From positions 248,001-312,000 of the forward strand of contig JAKOGI010000832.1 of assembly GCA_029747015.1 (NCBI GenBank): 64,000 bases of DNA, written 5' to 3'. The notes below the pieces were generated by a model. The model saw only the letters and a list, made by a program, of their open reading frames with translations. It ran no database searches and was not told the origin of the DNA. This document shows, in pieces, positions 59,720 to 64,000 of the stretch (its first letter is position 1; every line of letters starts with the position of its first letter). This DNA comes from Carnegiea gigantea. Lineage: Eukaryota; Streptophyta; Magnoliopsida; Caryophyllales; Cactaceae. A program made the position numbers and the translations under genes.

Positions 59720-61250
59720 TGATGTATGTCTCAAGGGAGGAAGGATCCCAAGCTAACACACATCAAAAGAGATCAAAAACACAAAGGTTTGAGTCGGATC
59801 AAGGTGACACAGTCGTGCTTAGGAGCACGGGTAGGCCGTGCCACTTTTCTGGTTGTGGAAACTGAAATTTGCTCCCTTGAGCCCGGTTGTATGTTCTTAG
59901 TGATGGATGTGTGTGCTAGGTTTTTTGGATGCTTTGAACCATGCAATGGGATGGAAAGAACGGTATGAAGGATGAGGGAGTGCGGGGATTTGAGGGAGCT
60001 TCAAAGTAAGAGATTATTAACTTATAAACTTAAGCTAACAATCTTACCTTAATCCTCTCTTAATCCGGTTGTTGCAAGCATAAATAGGATAGGCTAAACT
60101 CAATGAAAGGATACAGAAACACCACCAATCTTGAGTTTAAGGCCCTTAATCTTGATTAAGATACAGATATCACCACTTAATCAAGGTTAAGACTTGACTT
60201 GAACACCACCTTAATTGGCCTAATTAAGGATAAGCAAGCAAGAATTTGAGAGAGAAAGCTTTCAAGCCTTCAAACTGATTTTCATTCAACAAAAGCTGTC
60301 CCCCTTTACCATGGCCGTGCATTTCTCTTGTAAGCATGTCAAGCAAGCACACAAGTAAGCTAGCACCTTACTAATCCTTTCCTTCCTAGGGAGGAAAGGT
60401 CTTAATTAGCTAAGTACACCCGATTTAGAGTAAACCGGTTACAATCTAGGTTTAGCTAGCTTAATCACATTCTTTAACAATAAAGAAAGCAAGACAAATG
60501 ATGCTTACATTGTAATTAGCTTAAACATAAGCTTAAACAGCCAAGAAACCAGCTCTCTTGCAATTGGACAGCCGTAAAGTGGTAGTTGGTTTTCGGCTAG
60601 CCAATAACAAGGAGGGAACATCTTCTCTTGCAGCTCCTTTCTTATTGGTCGACCTTCTCAGGGTTGTAGCCCATCATTGATGCCTTAGGATGTGTGCCAA
60701 GCCTTGAGGAGTGTGCCATATCTAGTGACTTGAAGGAAACCCACCGATGAAGGCAAAAACAACCGGGATAGCAAACCGGGTTCAAGGACAGTTTTCAGCC
60801 GGTTTTGTGACTAAGTTTAACCATGACAAAAGTGAGTTTGACTCTAGTTTTAGACCATGGGGGAAAAGTTTAGGATGTGTATAAAACCCCCCAACCAAGA
60901 AATTGAGGTTAAACAAAGTCTAAGTGAGACCGTGCAGATTAGGTGCTAATCTGGCCGGTTTAGCAAAACACCTTGTTTTCCCTTTCTTTGATTTGGATAA
61001 TGGTGAACTAATACTGGGACATGAAAGGGGACATCTTAAGGTTTACCAAAATGCAAAAATCAAGGACTTAAGCCTCCTTGAAGTTTAGCAAATCAAGTGC
61101 ACAAAACCGGGTAAACTTTAGTGCTTGTACCCGTGTGCACCTCCTTGGTTTGCTTGGACAATTTGGACCATTGCTTGTATTTCGGAGCTTGAGTTGGACC
61201 TTGACTGACTTGTTGGATCTTCTTCATTGCTAATGGTGATGGGAACTACA
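59720..61250 (-). repeat. Element E 3' LTR
   Basis: It starts TGATGTATGTCTC and ends ACTACA before the polypurine tract. About 1.53 kb. The partner copy is off the window. The integrase stop lies 132 bases inside it. Confidence 0.82.
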
Positions 61251-62330
61251 TCATCCTCCCCTTGTTGAGAAGATTTGATCCTCAAATCGGCAAGGTAATC
61301 ATCTTCGTGGTAAGCCTGCAAATCAGCTACATTGAATGTGGCTGACACTCCATAATCACCTGGCAAATCAACTTTGTAAGCATTATCATTAATACGTTCG
61401 AATACCTCAAAAAGACCATCTGCTCGTGGCATAAGCTTGTTCTTTCTTTTGGATGGGAATCTCTCTTTCCTTAGATGGATCCACACGAGGTCTCCTGATT
61501 GAAATGCAATCTTTCTCCTATGCTTGTTGGCTTGAGCTTGATAGGCTTCATTAGACTTTTCAATCTTGCTCCTTACCAACTCATGAACCTTCTTGATTTG
61601 TTCTACCCTTGCTGCTGTATCTGGATGTGGCTTCTGATCGAAGGACCGTGGAATGAGATCAAGTGGACCTAGGGGATCAATCCCACAGACCACCTTAAAT
61701 GGAGAGACCAGTAGCCCTGCCAGGTGTCCTGTTATAAGCAAACTCTACATGGGGTAAAAGCAAATCCCAAGCCTTGGCATGAGGTTTAATCAAAGTTCTT
61801 AGGAGAGTCCCTAAGGTTCTATTAGTAACCTCAGTTTGTCCATTAGTCTGTGGATGACAAGTGGTACTATATTTTAGCTTAGTACCCATCTTTTTCCACA
61901 AGGTAACCCAAAAATAACTCAAAAACTTGGTATCCCTGTCAGAAACAATTGACCTGGGAATACCATGCAACCTCACTACTTCTTTAAAGTTCAGCAATGT
62001 GAGTAGCATCATTTGTTTTGTTACATGAAATGAAATGAGACATCTTAGAAAACCTATCAACAACAACAAAAATAGAGTCTTTGTTCCTTTGTGTTTTAGA
62101 TAATCCAAGAATAAAGTCCATACTTACATCAACCCATGGTGAAGTGGGGATTGGCAATGGAGTATACAAACCGTGGGGTAGTGAATGACTGTTTATCACT
62201 TGACAAGTTCCACACCTTCTAAGTATGTCTTGGACGTCTCTTTCCATGGCTGGCCAATAATAATGCTCTCTCTGTATGATAACAGTCTTGTTTTCTCCAT
62301 AATGCCCAGCTAATGATCCTCCATGAACCT
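61118..62330 (-). pseudogene. Element E integrase (three frameshifts)
   Basis: The zinc domain has [20 protein letters not shown] with the C-x2-C pair. The core holds [20 protein letters not shown] (first D), [14 protein letters not shown] (second D) and [16 protein letters not shown] (E), so the catalytic triad is complete. The C-terminal domain reads IAFQSGDLVWIHLRKERFPS, KLMPRADGLFEVFERINDNA and GVSATFNVADLQAYH, followed by an acidic tail to the stop at 61118. Frameshifts occur at about 62329, 61985 and 61710. The last 44 codons lie in the LTR, and SSQQGEDD is encoded by the polypurine tract region. Function: insertion of cDNA; the tail may guide targeting in CRM-type elements. Confidence 0.93.
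61255..61266 (-). other. Element E polypurine tract
   Basis: CCTCCCCTTGTT on the plus strand, just inside the LTR end at 61250. It overlaps the integrase frame, as in element B. Confidence 0.75.
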
Positions 62331-64000
62331 AATAGCTCTCTTATGCTACACTTTGGAATACATAATCGAGCTCCCTTGAATAGAAAGCCCTCCTGAACAT
62401 GAAAATCTCCTTTGGGGTGTTTAGAACATTCAGCATATAATGCCCCAAAGTCTTCATCATTGTCATATAGAATCTTTAGATGCTCAAAACCAAGTATACA
62501 AGCATCTAATTGAAACAATAAGAGATACCTTCGCGATAGAGCATCTACACCTTGATTGAGTTTACCTGACTTGTGCTTGACGGTGAAATGAAATGATTGC
62601 ATAAACTCAACCCATTTGGCGTGCCTAGAGTTTAACTTATGCTGCCCTTGTATGTACTTCAATGCTTCATGGTCAGAATGCAAGATAAACTCACTAGCAA
62701 TGAGATAATGACTCCAATGCTCTAAACATCTCACAATAGCATAAAACTCTTTGTCATAGGTGGAATATTTTCTTCTGGATTCACATAACTTCTCACTAAA
62801 GAAGGCTAGGGGTTTACCTTCTTGTGTAAGAACTCCACCAATACCTACACCAGAGGCATCACATTCAACTTCAAATATCTTACCAAAGCATGGTAAAGCT
62901 AGAACCGGGGCTTGAGTAAGCTTGGGCTTGATATCTTCAAAGGCAGATTGAGCTTTGGGAGTCCATACAAAGGATGTACCGTTGATCACTTCTATCATAG
63001 GAGCCATAATAGTGCTGAAACTGCGAATAAATCTCCTGTAGAAGGAAGCTAAACCCTGAAAAGCTCTAACATCATGTATGCTCTTAGGTATAGGCCAAGA
63101 TCGAATGGCTTCTACCTTACTTTCATCTACCTTTATACCATCTTCAGTCACAATATAACCAAGAAATGTAACTTCAGGAGTGAAGAAAGCACACTTCTTA
63201 AGGTTACCAAATAACTTCTCACGTTCCAAGACAAGCATAACTTGAGTTAGGTGATCTTGATGCTCATGCTTATTCTTAGAATAAATCAGAATGTCATCAA
63301 AGTATACTACCACAAACTTTCCAATATAAGGTCTAAACACTTGGTTCATTAACCTCATGAAAGTACTAGATGCATTAGAAAGACCAAAAGGCATTACCAA
63401 CCATTCATAGAGTCCACCTTTTGTTTTGAAAGCTGTCTTCCATTCATCACCTTCTCTAATTTTGATTTGGTAGTAACCACTTCGAAGATCAATCTTTGAA
63501 AACACTTTAGAGCCATATAACTCGTCGAGCATATCTTCAAGTCTTGGTATAGGATACCTGTACTTAATTGTAATCTTGTTAATGGCCCTGCTATCAACAC
63601 ACATTCTCATTCCTCCATCTTTCTTTGTCACTAGAAGAGCTGGAACGGCACATGGACTCAAAGACTCTCGAATCAATCCTTTTTCCTGCAATTCTGCAAC
63701 TTGTCTTTGAATCTTATTAGTATCCTTTGGGTTCATCCTATATGCAGGTTTGTTGGGTAGGATGGAACTAGGAATAAGATCAATGTGGTGTTGTATGTCT
63801 CTTTTTGGGGGTAAACCCGTAGGAATCTCATCAGGGAACACATGACAGAATTTTTCAAGGAGTGTCTTTGCAATGGGGTGAGTGGGCAACATATCTTCTG
63901 GGTCGCTTTGGACGTTCAATATCTAATCTCTAAAGGCCTTAAACTCATGTTGAGAAGCCTTTAAGATGGGTTCACTCACTGATAGCAAACAATCAACATG
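62331..64000 (-). pseudogene. Element E reverse transcriptase and RNase H
   Basis: A single frame runs from 63922 to the frameshift at about 62330. Reverse transcriptase: [73 protein letters not shown] and the catalytic [11 protein letters not shown] (YFDD codons at 63293-63304). Connection: [20 protein letters not shown]. RNase [52 protein letters not shown] and [11 protein letters not shown], so D, E, D, D are all present. Upstream of 63922 the same frame goes on to the window edge after one TAG stop (63923-63925). The open frame starts after that stop, so no true start codon is implied. Confidence 0.94.

Larger units (their letters stand above)
59720..64000 (-). mobile_element. Element E: CRM-like gypsy element, right part outside window
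   Basis: 3' LTR (59720-61250), polypurine tract, integrase, RNase H and reverse transcriptase follow on the minus strand and run off the window edge. The LTR begins TGATGTATG like that of element B and has the same layout at its inner end. It is the best-kept element here: over about 2.9 kb of pol I count one in-frame stop and three frameshifts. The CRM-type call comes from the reverse transcriptase/integrase style and the frame extending into the LTR; gag and 5' LTR are not visible. Confidence 0.9.

Overview
The window is plant nuclear DNA, almost certainly intergenic heterochromatin. Every recognisable coding stretch belongs to a transposable element of a plant-specific or plant-typical family: Athila, Tat and CRM-like Ty3/gypsy elements, a plant LINE with RNase H, CACTA, hAT and TRIM. 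The DNA is AT-rich and has long TA/TG/CA and GA microsatellites. I found no host gene, tRNA, rRNA or CRISPR array. The species cannot be named from the sequence.

Left half. 1-3945 is a 5'-truncated Athila-type element on the minus strand (A). A second Athila-like element on the plus strand (F; about 4030-4781 and 21419-23950) is split by a CACTA transposon at 4782-21415, which has matching TIRs and a 3-bp ATT target duplication. Inside the CACTA lies a CRM-like gypsy element on the minus strand (B; 5810-16351, TSD GAAGT). Inside B's integrase lies a 5'-truncated LINE (7901-13115, 14-bp TSD). This is a four-level nest. B has also lost its reverse transcriptase and RNase H. Next come an orphan CACTA end (24891) and the integrase end of a Tat-like element on the minus strand (C; 25905-26790).

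Middle. 26791-33479 holds no gene I can support, only microsatellites at about 27535-27990, 30687-30766 and 33180-33220. A decayed hAT transposase on the plus strand occupies 33480-35720.

Right half. A large Tat-lineage element on the plus strand (D) has a primer binding site at 36950, gag to integrase to about 45330, then an antisense plant-mobile-domain reading frame, then a tandem-repeat 3' untranslated region at 59240-59714. D is broken by a probable solo LTR (about 43275-44102), by a chimeric Athila element (G; 46720-56692), and at its right end by a fairly young CRM-like element on the minus strand (E; 59720 to the window edge). G has Athila LTRs, primer site and gag but a CRM-like gag-pol core. 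Two tiny TRIM elements sit back to back in G's 3' LTR.

No element shown here is complete and intact. The best preserved coding sequence is the E polyprotein, with one in-frame stop and three frameshifts in view. Percent identities quoted are by-eye impressions; no alignment or database search was run.
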